NCBI RefSeq assembly: GCF_013376105.1
Contig: NZ_JAAMFM010000013.1
Coordinates: 37,956 to 101,955 of the forward strand
Direction: 5' to 3'
Source: Arthrobacter wenxiniae
GTDB taxonomy: Bacteria; Actinomycetota; Actinomycetes; Actinomycetales; Micrococcaceae
DNA: 64,000 nucleotides
A program made the position numbers and the translations under genes. A model generated the notes under the pieces. That model was not told the DNA's origin. It saw nothing but the letters and a program-made list of their open reading frames with translations, and did not search any database. Numbering within the stretch: position 1 is the stretch's first letter; each line of letters begins with the position of its first letter. Positions 18,415 to 27,366 of this stretch are shown here, in pieces.

Positions 18415-19605
18415 CTAGCCGGCCCCCTGCCGGTTCCAGGCGTCGATCCCGCCGTCAAGATGGACGACGTCGGCATAGCCCGCCGCCTTCAGGCTCGCCA
18501 AGGCTTGGGCGGAGCGCCCGCCGGACTTGCAGTGCAGCACCAGCGGCACGTCCCGGGGGATGTCCGCCAGGGCCGAGCCGTCCTTGATCCCGGCGAGCGG
18601 GATGAGCACGGAACCGGGGATCCGGGAGATCTCAAATTCCACCGGCTCGCGCACGTCCACCAGCACAAAGTCCTCCGTCCCGCGCTTTCTGTTGGCCAGG
18701 CGGGAGGCGAGCTGGGGCACGGTGATGAGTCCGGCGTCGTGCCCGGGTTCGGCGGGCGGGACCAGGCCGCAGAAGAAGTCGTAGTCAATCAGTTCGGTGA
18801 TGGGAGCGGCGTCCGGGTCCCTGGCGATCCGGATTTCGCGCCAGCGCGAGGTGAGCGCGTCGAAGATCAGCAGCCGGCCCAGCAGGCTTTGCCCAATTCC
18901 CGTGATGAGCTTGACGGCCTCGGTGACCATCATGGCCCCGATGGACGCGCACAGCATGCCGAAAACGCCGCCCTCCGCGCAGGAGGGGACGGTGCCGGGG
19001 GCGGGCGGTTCGGGATAGAGGTCGCGGTAGTTGGGGCCGTACTTGTCCCAAAAAACGCTGACCTGGCCGTCGAAGCGCAGGATGGAGCCCCACACATAGG
19101 GCTTTCCGAGCAGGGCGGCGGCGTCGTTGACCAGGTAGCGGGTGGAAAAGTTGTCCGCGCCGTCCAGGATGATGTCATAGCCATTGAAGAGTTCCAGGGC
19201 GTTGGAGGAGTCCAGCCGGAGCTGGTGCAGCACCACCTCGACGCCGGGGTTGATGGCCTCGATGGAATCCCTGGCGGATTCCAGCTTGGTGCGGCCGATG
19301 TCCGCCACCCCGTGGATGACCTGCCGCTGGAGGTTGCTCAATTCCACGGTGTCGTCGTCGATGATGCCCAGCGTGCCCACCCCGGCTGCAGCCAGGTACA
19401 GCAGAGCGGGAGATCCCAGCCCGCCGGCGCCGATCACCAGCACCCTGGCATTGCGCAGCCGGCGCTGGCCCTCCAGCCCGATTTCCGGGATGAGCGCGTG
19501 GCGTGAATACCGTTCCAGTTCGTCCCGGCCCATGGGCGGGCCCGGTTCCACCAGGGCAGGAAGCTGCCGGTGCGGGGCGGGCATGGGCTTGATCAGGGAA
19601 ACCAT
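18415..19605 (-). CDS. moeZ: MoeZ: ThiF/MoeB adenylyltransferase fused to a rhodanese domain
   Basis: A 396-residue two-domain protein. The E1-like domain starts RYSRHALIPEIGLEGQRRL and has the nucleotide motif GAGGLGSPALLYLAAAGVG and the Asp/Arg segment DDDTVELSNLQRQ; the C-terminal rhodanese domain has the active Cys in HCKSGGRSAQAL. It adenylates the C-terminal Gly of small sulfur-carrier proteins and loads sulfur; ThiS of this window (22647) and MoaD-like proteins are plausible partners, since no separate thiF is seen. The ATG at 19605 is chosen; an ORF extension upstream overlaps the divergent TetR gene. Confidence 0.93.
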   Translation of the reverse strand: MVSLIKPMPAPHRQLPALVEPGPPMGRDELERYSRHALIPEIGLEGQRRLRNARVLVIGAGGLGSPALLYLAAAGVGTLGIIDDDTVELSNLQRQVIHGVADIGRTKLESARDSIEAINPGVEVVLHQLRLDSSNALELFNGYDIILDGADNFSTRYLVNDAAALLGKPYVWGSILRFDGQVSVFWDKYGPNYRDLYPEPPAPGTVPSCAEGGVFGMLCASIGAMMVTEAVKLITGIGQSLLGRLLIFDALTSRWREIRIARDPDAAPITELIDYDFFCGLVPPAEPGHDAGLITVPQLASRLANRKRGTEDFVLVDVREPVEFEISRIPGSVLIPLAGIKDGSALADIPRDVPLVLHCKSGGRSAQALASLKAAGYADVVHLDGGIDAWNRQGAG

Positions 19606-19717
19606 GATTAATAATGTAGTCCGGCCTGCGCCCATTGGGTTATTACCCCCCGGTAGAATGACACTAGCCGCAGCCGTGAAGCAGCAATGGCCTTGGCCTG
19701 AGTGAAAGGGACGCACC

Positions 19718-20371
19718 ATGACTTCCGAAGCCCGCACCGGGGAAGGGGCCGAACGGCGCGCCCCGCTGGCCCGCCTGCCCCGCGATGAACGCCGCGCCCA
19801 GCTGCTCGTGGCCGCGTTGGAAGTGTTTGTGAACAACGGCTACCACGGTGCGGCCATGGATGAGATCGCCGAGGCCGCCAAGGTCAGCAAGCCGGTGCTG
19901 TACCAGCACTTCCCCAGCAAGCGGGAACTGTATGTGGCGCTGTTGGAGAGCCACCTCTCGAACCTGAAGCAGATGCTGATCACGGCCCTGAATTCCACCA
20001 CGGACAACAAATTGCGCGTCCAGGCGACGATGAAGGCCTATTTCCAGTTTGTGGCCAACGACGACCAGGCGTACCGGCTCGTTTTTGAATCCGACCTGGT
20101 CAATGACCATGACGTCGCCGTGCGGCTGGAGAAGTTCAACTCGGAATTCGCCGATGCACTCGGTGCCGTCATTGCCGAGGACACCCTGCTGGGCCGGCTG
20201 GAGGCCGTCCTGCTGGGACGGGCGCTGTCGGGCATGGCCCAGGTAAGCGCCCGCTACTGGCTCGAGGCCAACGGGGACCTGGACCTCGAGGTGGCCAGCG
20301 ATCTTGTGTACCGTTTAGCTTGGCGCGGAATTAGCCGGTTCCCGAAGGAGCAGCAGGGCCCTTCCGCATAG
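19718..20371 (+). CDS. TetR-family transcriptional regulator
   Basis: A 217-residue repressor-type protein. The N-terminal helix-turn-helix region runs RRAQLLVAALEVFVNNGYHGAAMDEIAEAAKVSKPVLYQHFPSKREL, residues about 28-74, and the rest is the helical ligand/dimer domain. It diverges from moeZ and is followed by the DUF3107 gene 46 bases on. This pair is a stable neighbourhood in actinobacteria. Its ligand and targets are unknown. A TAGAAT -10-like box at 19654 precedes it. Confidence 0.92.
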   Translation: MTSEARTGEGAERRAPLARLPRDERRAQLLVAALEVFVNNGYHGAAMDEIAEAAKVSKPVLYQHFPSKRELYVALLESHLSNLKQMLITALNSTTDNKLRVQATMKAYFQFVANDDQAYRLVFESDLVNDHDVAVRLEKFNSEFADALGAVIAEDTLLGRLEAVLLGRALSGMAQVSARYWLEANGDLDLEVASDLVYRLAWRGISRFPKEQQGPSA

Positions 20372-20417
20372 AGTTGGCCGTACGAACATTTTGCCCGCAC
20401 GCATCGAGGAGACACCT

Positions 20418-20642
20418 GTGGAAATCAAGATCGGCATCCAGAACATCACCCGCGAAATCGTCTTTGAGTCCGAGCAGTCCGCGGACGACGTCGCGGCGCA
20501 GGTCTCCGAGGCGCTGGCCAAGGGAACCGAGCTGCGCCTCAAGGACGAGAAGGGCCGCATCGTGATTGTTCCCGGCAAGGCGCTGGGATACGTTGAACTG
20601 GGTGCCGAAGAGGCCCGCCGGGTGGGCTTCGGCGCGCTCTAG
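20418..20642 (+). CDS. DUF3107 family small protein
   Basis: A 74-residue protein matching the DUF3107 family in length and pattern: EIKIGIQNITREIVFES at the start, ADDVAAQVSEALAKG, and LGYVELGAEEARRVGFG at the end. The GTG at 20418 is chosen because GAGGAGA lies eight bases upstream and the family begins at this point; an in-frame ATG at 20400 would add nine residues. Function is unknown. Actinobacteria commonly encode it beside the TetR gene, as here. Confidence 0.9.
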   Translation: MEIKIGIQNITREIVFESEQSADDVAAQVSEALAKGTELRLKDEKGRIVIVPGKALGYVELGAEEARRVGFGAL

Positions 20643-20724
20643 CCGGCCGGCGCCACCCGCTCCGGTTTCCCGGAAAAAACACGGCCGTTCCCCCTGCGGC
20701 GGCCCCGAAGGAAGAGGAAGTTCC

Positions 20725-21030
20725 ATGGTTGCACTCGTCATTATTGCCCTGGTGGCGGGCGGCTTCGGGGCCATCGCGTGGGGCGTGGACAGGTACCGCG
20801 CCACCTTTGGCGCGCTGCTTCCAGCGGGCGCGGCCGTGGTTGCGGCGGAAATTCTGTGGATGGTCACGATGGCCGCGGGACTGGGCGGCTCTTCCGCCAC
20901 CGCCTGGATTCCCTGGATCCTGCCCATGGCCGTGGGCGGAGCGGTGGCCTGGTCCGTGGCCGGCTTCGTGGGCCGCAGCCGCCACCACCACCTCGTGGAG
21001 CGGACCAACCAGATCCTCGCAATCCGCTAG
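20725..21030 (+). CDS. Small integral membrane protein, unknown function
   Basis: A 101-residue protein with three hydrophobic segments: about residues 3-18, 28-48 and 60-82, ending in a basic, His-rich cytoplasmic tail (GRSRHHHLVER). GAAGAGGAAG precedes the ATG at a good distance. It follows DUF3107 by 82 bases on the same strand. I do not recognise the family; similar small membrane proteins are common in this lineage. Confidence 0.75.
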   Translation: MVALVIIALVAGGFGAIAWGVDRYRATFGALLPAGAAVVAAEILWMVTMAAGLGGSSATAWIPWILPMAVGGAVAWSVAGFVGRSRHHHLVERTNQILAIR

Positions 21031-21070
21031 ACCCGGAAGTCGGTCCGCCACGGCGGGTCCAGCCGCCGGT

Positions 21071-21742
21071 TCAGGCGTCGCGGCCTTCCTCGGTGCAGAT
21101 GCACAGCCGGTTGCCCTGCACGTCCGTGGCGATCACAAATTCGGGCGCGTTGGACCGGTCAAGGGTGGCACCGGCCGCCTCCACGGCCGCGAGGACGCCC
21201 TGCGCCTCGCTGGCCGGCACGTGGATGTCAAAGTGGAAGCGGTTCGCGTTGGGCGTCTGGGTCTGCTGGAACCACATCGTGGGCAGCCGGCCCGACGGAT
21301 CCTTTAATTCGTCCGGCTCCCCCGCCTTGAACCCCAGCGCCGCCGCCCACACGGGTGCCACGGCCGTGAAATCCGCCGAGTCCATGGCAATTTCGACGGA
21401 CCGCAGCAGCTCCGGATGCGCCGCCGCGCCCGCCTCCCGCGCCGCCGCCGAGATGGCCTTTGCCAGGGCCGCGTCCCGCGCCGTCACTTTGGAGCCGGCG
21501 TCGTGCGAGGTCAGCGCCACGAAAAGGGTGTCGTACCGCCAGTCCACGTCCGGGTGGTGGTTTGCCTCCTGTGCCAAGGCGCCAACGGCGGCGAAGAGCT
21601 CCAGTGCCGCGGCCGACGTCGGGCATTTCAGTGCCGCTGCCAGCCCGCCCAGGCGGAACCTCCAGTCCGGCAGCGCCGCCAGTTCCGCGTCGATCTGGTC
21701 CCTGGTCAAAACATCGTTCGCAGCCATGGCAGGCTCCTTCAC
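21071..21742 (-). CDS. Pterin-4a-carbinolamine dehydratase domain fused to a VOC domain
   Basis: A 223-residue two-domain protein. Residues ~10-100 are a pterin-4a-carbinolamine dehydratase: LPDWRFRLGG, then EANHHPDVDWRYDTLFVALTSHDAG, containing the family's HHP. Residues ~108-220 form a vicinal-oxygen-chelate fold (RSVEIAMDSADFTAVAPVW, FHFDIHVPASEA, ATDVQGNRLCICTEE). PCD recycles tetrahydrobiopterin-type cofactors, but no aromatic-amino-acid hydroxylase is in the window. The start may be the ATG at 21727 (MAAND), five residues later. Confidence 0.88.
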   Translation of the reverse strand: MKEPAMAANDVLTRDQIDAELAALPDWRFRLGGLAAALKCPTSAAALELFAAVGALAQEANHHPDVDWRYDTLFVALTSHDAGSKVTARDAALAKAISAAAREAGAAAHPELLRSVEIAMDSADFTAVAPVWAAALGFKAGEPDELKDPSGRLPTMWFQQTQTPNANRFHFDIHVPASEAQGVLAAVEAAGATLDRSNAPEFVIATDVQGNRLCICTEEGRDA

Positions 21743-21751
21743 GTTTCCGGT

Positions 21752-22579
<828 letters not shown>

Positions 22580-22646
22580 TCAAGGTTCTCAGGTTCCGGG
22601 GCCGGCGTGCCCGGGGAGGCCGGGGTGAGGGCCTGCCCGGGGGTGC

Positions 22647-22886
22647 CTAGCCGCCCTGGACGGCGGTGACGATCTCGACGTCGTCGTCGGTTTCCACCGC
22701 TGTCTGGGACCACCGGCTGCGCGGCACGATGTCCGCGTTGCGGGCCACGGCCACTCCCAGGCGGCGTCCGTCGGCCGGCTGCCCGGTGGGCAGGATGGCC
22801 CGGCCCGTGACGGCGGCGACAAGGTCGGCGACGGTGGTGCCGGCGGCCAGGGGCGCGGGGGCGCCGTTGAGGTGGATGGTGCTCAT
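22647..22886 (-). CDS. thiS: Sulfur-carrier protein ThiS
   Basis: A 79-residue beta-grasp protein ending in Gly-Gly (residues 78-79), which is adenylated and thiocarboxylated before giving sulfur to ThiG. STIHLNGAP and DDDVEIVTAVQGG are the typical ends. The insert around residues 35-50 (GQPADGRR) makes it slightly longer than the usual 66-70 residues. Its start overlaps the thiO stop by four bases. MoeZ at 18415 is the likely activating enzyme because no thiF is nearby. Confidence 0.94.
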   Translation of the reverse strand: MSTIHLNGAPAPLAAGTTVADLVAAVTGRAILPTGQPADGRRLGVAVARNADIVPRSRWSQTAVETDDDVEIVTAVQGG

Positions 22887-24178
22887 GGTGTCTCCTGTGT
22901 GGCGGGGGCGGATGTGGCGAGTGCGGGTGAAAACCTGTCCGGGCGGAAGCGCTCCCAGGCGAGGTCGGTGATGTCGCCCAGCAGCTGGCGGGTGATGTGG
23001 GCGGCAATGGCCGTCAGCAGCACGCCGTGGCGGAAGAAGCCGGTGGCGACGATGAGCCCGGGGATGTCGCGGCCGGCGCCGTCCCCGACCCGGCCCAGCA
23101 GGGGGGCGTTGTCCGGGGTGCCGGGGCGGGCGCGGGCAGTGGTTTCCAGCAGTTCGAGTTCGGCGACGGCGGGGACCAGCACCTGGGCGTCGCGCAGCAG
23201 CTGGTGCACTCCCCCGGCGCTGACAGCCGCCGAACCGTCCTCGCGGCTCGTGGCGCCGACGACCACCGTGTTGTCGTTCCGGGGCACCAGGTAGACCGGC
23301 AGCCCGCGCACCAGGCCGCGAACCGTCGCCGTCACCAGCGGCTGCAGGTGCGCGGGCACGCGGAGGCGCAGGATGTCGCCGTAGACGGGCCGCACGGGCA
23401 GCACCAGCCCCTCCGGCAGCCCGTGCAGGAGGGGGGCGCCGAGCCCGTTGGCCACGACCACCTCGCGGGCAAGGACTTCGCGGCCATCCTCCAGGACGAC
23501 GCCGGTGACCCGGGAGTGCGTGTTTCCCGGCTCCGCGTGAAGCAGGCGGACGGCGTTGCGGCGGATGGAGGTCTCCTCCTCGCGCAGGCGCCCCCGCGCG
23601 GCCGCCACCACGTTGAGCTGCACCCGGATGGCGGTTGCCACGCCGCGCGGGTCCACCTGGTGATCCTGGACGATGCGGTAGGCGCAGGAAATGTGCGGGC
23701 CCACCAGCGGCTCGGCGGCCCGCGCCTCGCGGATGGTCAGCTGTTCCACGTCCAGGCCGTGCGCGAGCTGGACGTCCCGGAGGTCGGCCAGCGCCGCGCG
23801 GTCCGCAGCGTCGGCACCCATGACGAGCGTCGGCGTCGTGCGGAATCCGGTGTCGGCATGGCCGGCAGCCACGAGCGGGGCCACAAACTCCGGCCAGCGC
23901 GCAGCGGAGGCCAGGGTCAGCTCCAGCAGGTCATCCTCCTGGTAGTGGAGTTCACTGACGGGTGCCAGCATGCCCGCGGCCGCGAAGGTGGCGCCGGTGG
24001 CCGGCGTCGGGTCGATGACGGTGACGTTGCGGCCGCTGCGCTGGGCTTCCCATGCGATGCCCAGTCCCACGATTCCGCCGCCGATCACGGCCACGTCGGT
24101 GGTGATCGTGCAGGGCTTGCCGGGATGGGGCTTGCCGGCATCCGGCACGGTGTTCTGAGGTGGCACAGTGCGCGCCAT
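22883..24178 (-). CDS. thiO: Glycine oxidase ThiO
   Basis: A 431-residue FAD amine oxidase (DAO family) that makes the imine dehydroglycine from glycine for thiazole synthesis. The FAD motif VIGGGIVGLGIAWEAQRSG lies near residue 32; other marks are GATFAAAGMLAPVSE, DHQVDPRGVATAI and NDNTVVVGATSREDG, and the C-terminal FRHGVLLTAIAAHI. The ATG at 24178 follows AAGGAGA and the TPP riboswitch directly; an in-frame start at 24238 lies inside the riboswitch and is rejected. First gene of thiO-thiS-thiG. Confidence 0.95.
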   Translation of the reverse strand: MARTVPPQNTVPDAGKPHPGKPCTITTDVAVIGGGIVGLGIAWEAQRSGRNVTVIDPTPATGATFAAAGMLAPVSELHYQEDDLLELTLASAARWPEFVAPLVAAGHADTGFRTTPTLVMGADAADRAALADLRDVQLAHGLDVEQLTIREARAAEPLVGPHISCAYRIVQDHQVDPRGVATAIRVQLNVVAAARGRLREEETSIRRNAVRLLHAEPGNTHSRVTGVVLEDGREVLAREVVVANGLGAPLLHGLPEGLVLPVRPVYGDILRLRVPAHLQPLVTATVRGLVRGLPVYLVPRNDNTVVVGATSREDGSAAVSAGGVHQLLRDAQVLVPAVAELELLETTARARPGTPDNAPLLGRVGDGAGRDIPGLIVATGFFRHGVLLTAIAAHITRQLLGDITDLAWERFRPDRFSPALATSAPATQETP

Positions 24179-24187
24179 CGCTGTCTC

Positions 24188-24290
24188 CTTCCCTACGCCG
24201 GTATGACCCGGATCAGGTTCCGCGCCCTGGGGCGCCAATCGGTCGGCACGTGCACGTGCCCTCTCAGCCGGCTTTCCCGGCTCCCGCGGT
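24188..24290 (-). promoter_or_regulatory. TPP riboswitch (THI element) controlling thiO-thiS-thiG
   Basis: On the minus strand the leader shows the THI-box signatures in order: the P1/P3 stem, GCTGAGAGGGC, a variable stem with CACGTGCACGTG, then ACCTGATCCGGGTCATACC and GCGTAGGGAAG. It ends ten bases before the thiO start, so TPP binding can hide the ribosome site AAGGAGA. Expression of the thiazole branch should fall when thiamine pyrophosphate is abundant. The divergent thiE gene is on the other strand and not under this element. Confidence 0.97.
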
Positions 24291-24310
24291 ACTGAACTAG
24301 TCTATGAGAC

Positions 24311-25003
24311 ATGAGCCTGCCTTCCGCCATCCATGACGCCGCGCCCGCAACACCTGCCTCCCCGGCCGCCGACGCCCGGCTGTACGTGTGCACCGATTCG
24401 CGCCGGGAACGCGGGGACTTTGAGGACTTCCTGCGTGCCGCCTACGCCGGCGGGGTGGACATCATCCAGCTGCGCGACAAGTCGCTCGAGGCCGCGGAGG
24501 AGCTGGAGCTGCTGGCCGTGCTGCGCACGGTGGCGGAGGAGTTTGGCAAACCGTGGGCGGTGAATGACCGGGCGGACATCGCCGTGCTGTCCGGGGCGCC
24601 GGTGTTCCATGTGGGCCAAAAGGACCTGCCGCTGCGGGCCGCGCGGTCCCTGGTCGGGCCGTCGGTGGCCATCGGGCTCTCGAGCCACGACCCCGCGCAG
24701 GCCGCGGCCGCCGCCGCCGATCCGGGAACCGACTACTTCTGCGTCGGCCCGCTGTGGGCCACCCCCACCAAGCCGGGCCGGGCCGCCGTCGGACTTGGCC
24801 TGGTGGAGCACGCAGCCTCCCTGGGGACGGACAAGCCATGGTTTGCCATCGGCGGGGTGGACCTCTCCAACGTGGACGCCGTGGTGGAGGCGGGCGCGTC
24901 CCGGATTGTGGTAGTCCGCGCAGTCACTGATGCGGACGATCCGACGGCGGCTGCCCGGGAACTGCTGTCCCGGCTGCCTGCGCTGGGGCAGCGGCCGCGC
25001 TAG
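24311..25003 (+). CDS. thiE: Thiamine-phosphate synthase
   Basis: A 230-residue TIM-barrel enzyme joining HMP-pyrophosphate and thiazole phosphate into thiamine monophosphate. Signatures: [29 protein letters not shown] with the pyrophosphate-binding residues, [42 protein letters not shown] and [11 protein letters not shown]. It diverges from thiO. Its promoter must overlap the DNA encoding the riboswitch. The stop codon overlaps the end of the convergent TetR gene. Confidence 0.95.
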   Translation: MSLPSAIHDAAPATPASPAADARLYVCTDSRRERGDFEDFLRAAYAGGVDIIQLRDKSLEAAEELELLAVLRTVAEEFGKPWAVNDRADIAVLSGAPVFHVGQKDLPLRAARSLVGPSVAIGLSSHDPAQAAAAAADPGTDYFCVGPLWATPTKPGRAAVGLGLVEHAASLGTDKPWFAIGGVDLSNVDAVVEAGASRIVVVRAVTDADDPTAAARELLSRLPALGQRPR

Positions 25004-25722
25004 CTGAGCCCCGCCGTCCCGGCCAGGATGTCGAGCTGGACCTCGAACAGCGCGGCGGGGTCGCGGAACGTGGCCTTCCCGTACTGGCCGAACACCTCGA
25101 AGCTGACGGCGCCAAATATCGCCGCCCACGCCAGGACGCCGCGGGCCAGTGCCTCGTCGTCCGCCGTGATGGCCCATTCGGCACGGATGGCCCGGAAGTC
25201 GGCGGCCAGGATGTGCCCCGGGGCCGGAACCACGCCCGCGTCGGCAGCTCCGCCCGCCGGGGCTCCCGCCCCGTGGCGGACAATGTAGGCGCCCTCCAGG
25301 ATGCCCACCAGCCTGGCGATGACGCGGGTGCCCGGCCCCGTGGTCTGCTCCGCGGGAGCGTCGTAGCCTGGCACGGGTGAACCAAACAGCAGTCCGTAGC
25401 GGGCCGGTTCCGCGAGCGCCCACTCCCGGACGGCCCGGCCCAGTGCCCGGAACTGTCCGGGAAAATCGTCGGCGGGAACTCTGCCCACGGCCAGGTCCAC
25501 GGCATCCCCCAGCGCGTTGTAGCCGTCCACCAGCAGCAGCGTCAGCAGCTCGTCACGGCTTTTCACGTACCGGTAGACGGCGGAAGAGACCACGCCCAGG
25601 TCCCGGGCCACCGCGCGCAGCGACAGCCCGGCCGCCCCGTGGAGGACAAGGTGGCGGCGCCCGATGAGGAGGATCTCATCCATGGTCTGGAGGCGGGCAC
25701 GCTCCCGCGGTGTTTGTGCCAT
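25000..25722 (-). CDS. TetR-family transcriptional regulator
   Basis: A 240-residue regulator with an N-terminal helix-turn-helix ([44 protein letters not shown]) and a C-terminal TetR ligand domain ([17 protein letters not shown]). It diverges from an NAD-dependent epimerase gene with a palindrome between them, so it probably represses that gene and itself. An ATG at 25740 would add six residues; neither start has a strong ribosome site. The end overlaps thiE by four bases. Confidence 0.9.
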   Translation of the reverse strand: MAQTPRERARLQTMDEILLIGRRHLVLHGAAGLSLRAVARDLGVVSSAVYRYVKSRDELLTLLLVDGYNALGDAVDLAVGRVPADDFPGQFRALGRAVREWALAEPARYGLLFGSPVPGYDAPAEQTTGPGTRVIARLVGILEGAYIVRHGAGAPAGGAADAGVVPAPGHILAADFRAIRAEWAITADDEALARGVLAWAAIFGAVSFEVFGQYGKATFRDPAALFEVQLDILAGTAGLS

Positions 25723-25812
25723 GCCTTGATTTTGGGCCATGAGGAGAGCGCCGTCAACTTTAGTGATCAGTGCTCTTGACTTTGCCCGGCCGGGGTTCCA
25801 CACTTAATTCCT

Positions 25813-25827
25813 GAGAGCACCGCTCTC
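25813..25827. promoter_or_regulatory. Palindrome between TetR and epimerase genes, candidate operator
   Basis: GAGAGC-ACC-GCTCTC is a perfect inverted repeat with six-base arms and a three-base spacer, in the 143-base divergent region. A related half-site GTGCTCTTG lies about 40 bases away on the TetR side. Size and position fit a TetR operator controlling both genes. Confidence 0.5.
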
Positions 25828-25865
25828 TATTAGTTCATTTGCCACTTCAGGGAATCGAGAACACC

Positions 25866-26795
25866 ATGGACGCCGTCAAGGTCGTCACCGGCGCAGGGCC
25901 CGTCGGCTGGACCGTCGCCTCACAACTTGCCGCTTCCGGCCAGCGCGTCAGGGTCCTGACCCGCTCCGGCTCGGGCCCGGAACATGAGCTGGTGGAGCGG
26001 CGCCGTGTGGACGCCAGCCAGCCGGACGCGCTCACGGCGGCCATGGCCGGCGCCGACGCCGTGTTTCACTGCATCCACGGCTCCACGTACAGTGCCGAAG
26101 CATGGCGCCACGAGCTTCCCGGGGCGGAGCGAGCCGTCCTCCGCGCCGCGGGCGAGGCTGGCGCCGTCGTCGTCTTTCCGGAAAGCCTCTACTCCTACAG
26201 CCGCCCCGGCGCCGTCATGACGGAGGATGGCCCTCGCAGGGCAGGCACGGGCAAGCGGGGCGTCCGCACCGAACTGCTCGCCGCCCGCGCAGCCTCCCCC
26301 ACTCCGACCGTCAGCGTGGTCGCCTCCGACTTCTTTGGACCCCGGGTACGCAACGCCCACGCCGGCGAACGCATGGTTCCGCTCATCCTCCAGGGCAGGC
26401 GCGCAGCCGTCATCGCACGGGCGGACGTGCCCCACTCGTTCACGTACATCGCGGACCTGGCGGCGGCCATGATCGCCGCCGCGGCGTCGCCGCAATGGTG
26501 GGATTCGGTGCTGCACGCCCCCACCCTCCCTGCCCTGACCCAGCGCGAACTCGCCACGGCATTCGCCTCTGCCGCCGGCCTCCCGGCACCGAAGGTGGCA
26601 GCCATCCCGGCCTGGGTGCTGCGCGCGGCGGGCCTGTTTTCCGCCGAGCTGCGGGACGTGGCCGAGACGCTCTACCAGTTTCAGCACCCGTTCGTCATGG
26701 ACTCCACGGCCAGCCAGGGCAGGCTCGGGCTCGCGCCCACTCCCCTGGACACCGCCGCGAAGGAAACCGTGGAGTGGTGGCGCGGCCAGGCCTAG
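25866..26795 (+). CDS. NAD-dependent epimerase/dehydratase family protein
   Basis: A 309-residue extended short-chain dehydrogenase-like protein. The Rossmann motif is degenerate, VVTGAGPVGWTVASQLAASG (residues ~6-24), and the region VVVFPESLYSYSR stands where the catalytic Tyr-Lys of classical SDRs is expected, so it may act as an NAD-dependent reductase of unknown substrate. The C-terminal half (ALTQRELATAFASAAGLPAPKV) fits the atypical SDR group. The ATG at 25866 is chosen over an upstream in-frame ATG at 25839. The divergent TetR gene is the likely regulator. Confidence 0.85.
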   Translation: MDAVKVVTGAGPVGWTVASQLAASGQRVRVLTRSGSGPEHELVERRRVDASQPDALTAAMAGADAVFHCIHGSTYSAEAWRHELPGAERAVLRAAGEAGAVVVFPESLYSYSRPGAVMTEDGPRRAGTGKRGVRTELLAARAASPTPTVSVVASDFFGPRVRNAHAGERMVPLILQGRRAAVIARADVPHSFTYIADLAAAMIAAAASPQWWDSVLHAPTLPALTQRELATAFASAAGLPAPKVAAIPAWVLRAAGLFSAELRDVAETLYQFQHPFVMDSTASQGRLGLAPTPLDTAAKETVEWWRGQA

Positions 26796-27295
26796 CCGGC
26801 AGGTTCCACCCGTGCGGACACCTTGCGCAGCAGGGCCGCCAGCTGCGCCTTTTCCCCCGCGTCCAGCCCGGCGAGCAGTTCCCTCTCGCGGTCCAGAAAA
26901 TGCGGAAACTCGCGGTTGACCAGCTCCACCCCCAGGGGAGTGAGACGCATCAGGACCACGCGGCCGTCACGCTCCCAGGGCAGCCGCTCCACCAGCCCGC
27001 GGCGGGCCAGGCGGTCCACATTCTTGGTGGTCGAGGCGCCGCTGAGCATGGTGGCCGCGGTGACCTCGCTGGCCCGCAGGGGCCGGTCGCTGCGGGCCAG
27101 CGTGCACAACACGTCGAATTCCGCGCGTGACACGGCCGCGGCCGCCAGGTCGCGCTCCACCCGCTGGGAGGCCAGCGCCCCGATCCGGGAAATGCGCCCC
27201 ATGACCTCAATGCCGGAGACATCCAGGGCCGGCCGCGCCCTTTCCCAGCCGGCCCGGGCCCGGTCCACAAAGTCGCCCGCCGATTCGAAGTCCAT
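26792..27295 (-). CDS. MarR-family transcriptional regulator
   Basis: A 167-residue winged-helix regulator: SRAEFDVLCTLARSDRPLRASEVTAATMLSG forms the recognition region, followed by the wing (ERLPWERDGRVVLMRLTPLG). MarR proteins usually repress a neighbouring efflux or catabolic gene until a small aromatic ligand binds. It diverges from a FUSC-family membrane protein gene with an inverted repeat between the two. The stop overlaps the epimerase stop by four bases. Confidence 0.92.
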   Translation of the reverse strand: MDFESAGDFVDRARAGWERARPALDVSGIEVMGRISRIGALASQRVERDLAAAAVSRAEFDVLCTLARSDRPLRASEVTAATMLSGASTTKNVDRLARRGLVERLPWERDGRVVLMRLTPLGVELVNREFPHFLDRERELLAGLDAGEKAQLAALLRKVSARVEPAG

Positions 27296-27330
27296 GCCTT
27301 CATCCTAGAGAGCAACCCCACACTTCATAT

Positions 27331-27350
27331 CTATTTTACTAGTAAACTAT
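27331..27350. promoter_or_regulatory. Inverted repeat between MarR and FUSC genes, candidate MarR operator
   Basis: CTATTTTACTAGTAAACTAT is an inverted repeat matching at 8 of 10 positions per arm, with a perfect 12-base core TTTACTAGTAAA at 27335-27346. It is AT-rich in a very GC-rich region and lies 16 bases before the FUSC GTG start, where binding would block transcription or initiation. Confidence 0.55.
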
Positions 27351-27366
27351 TTGGTAGCATGGAACC

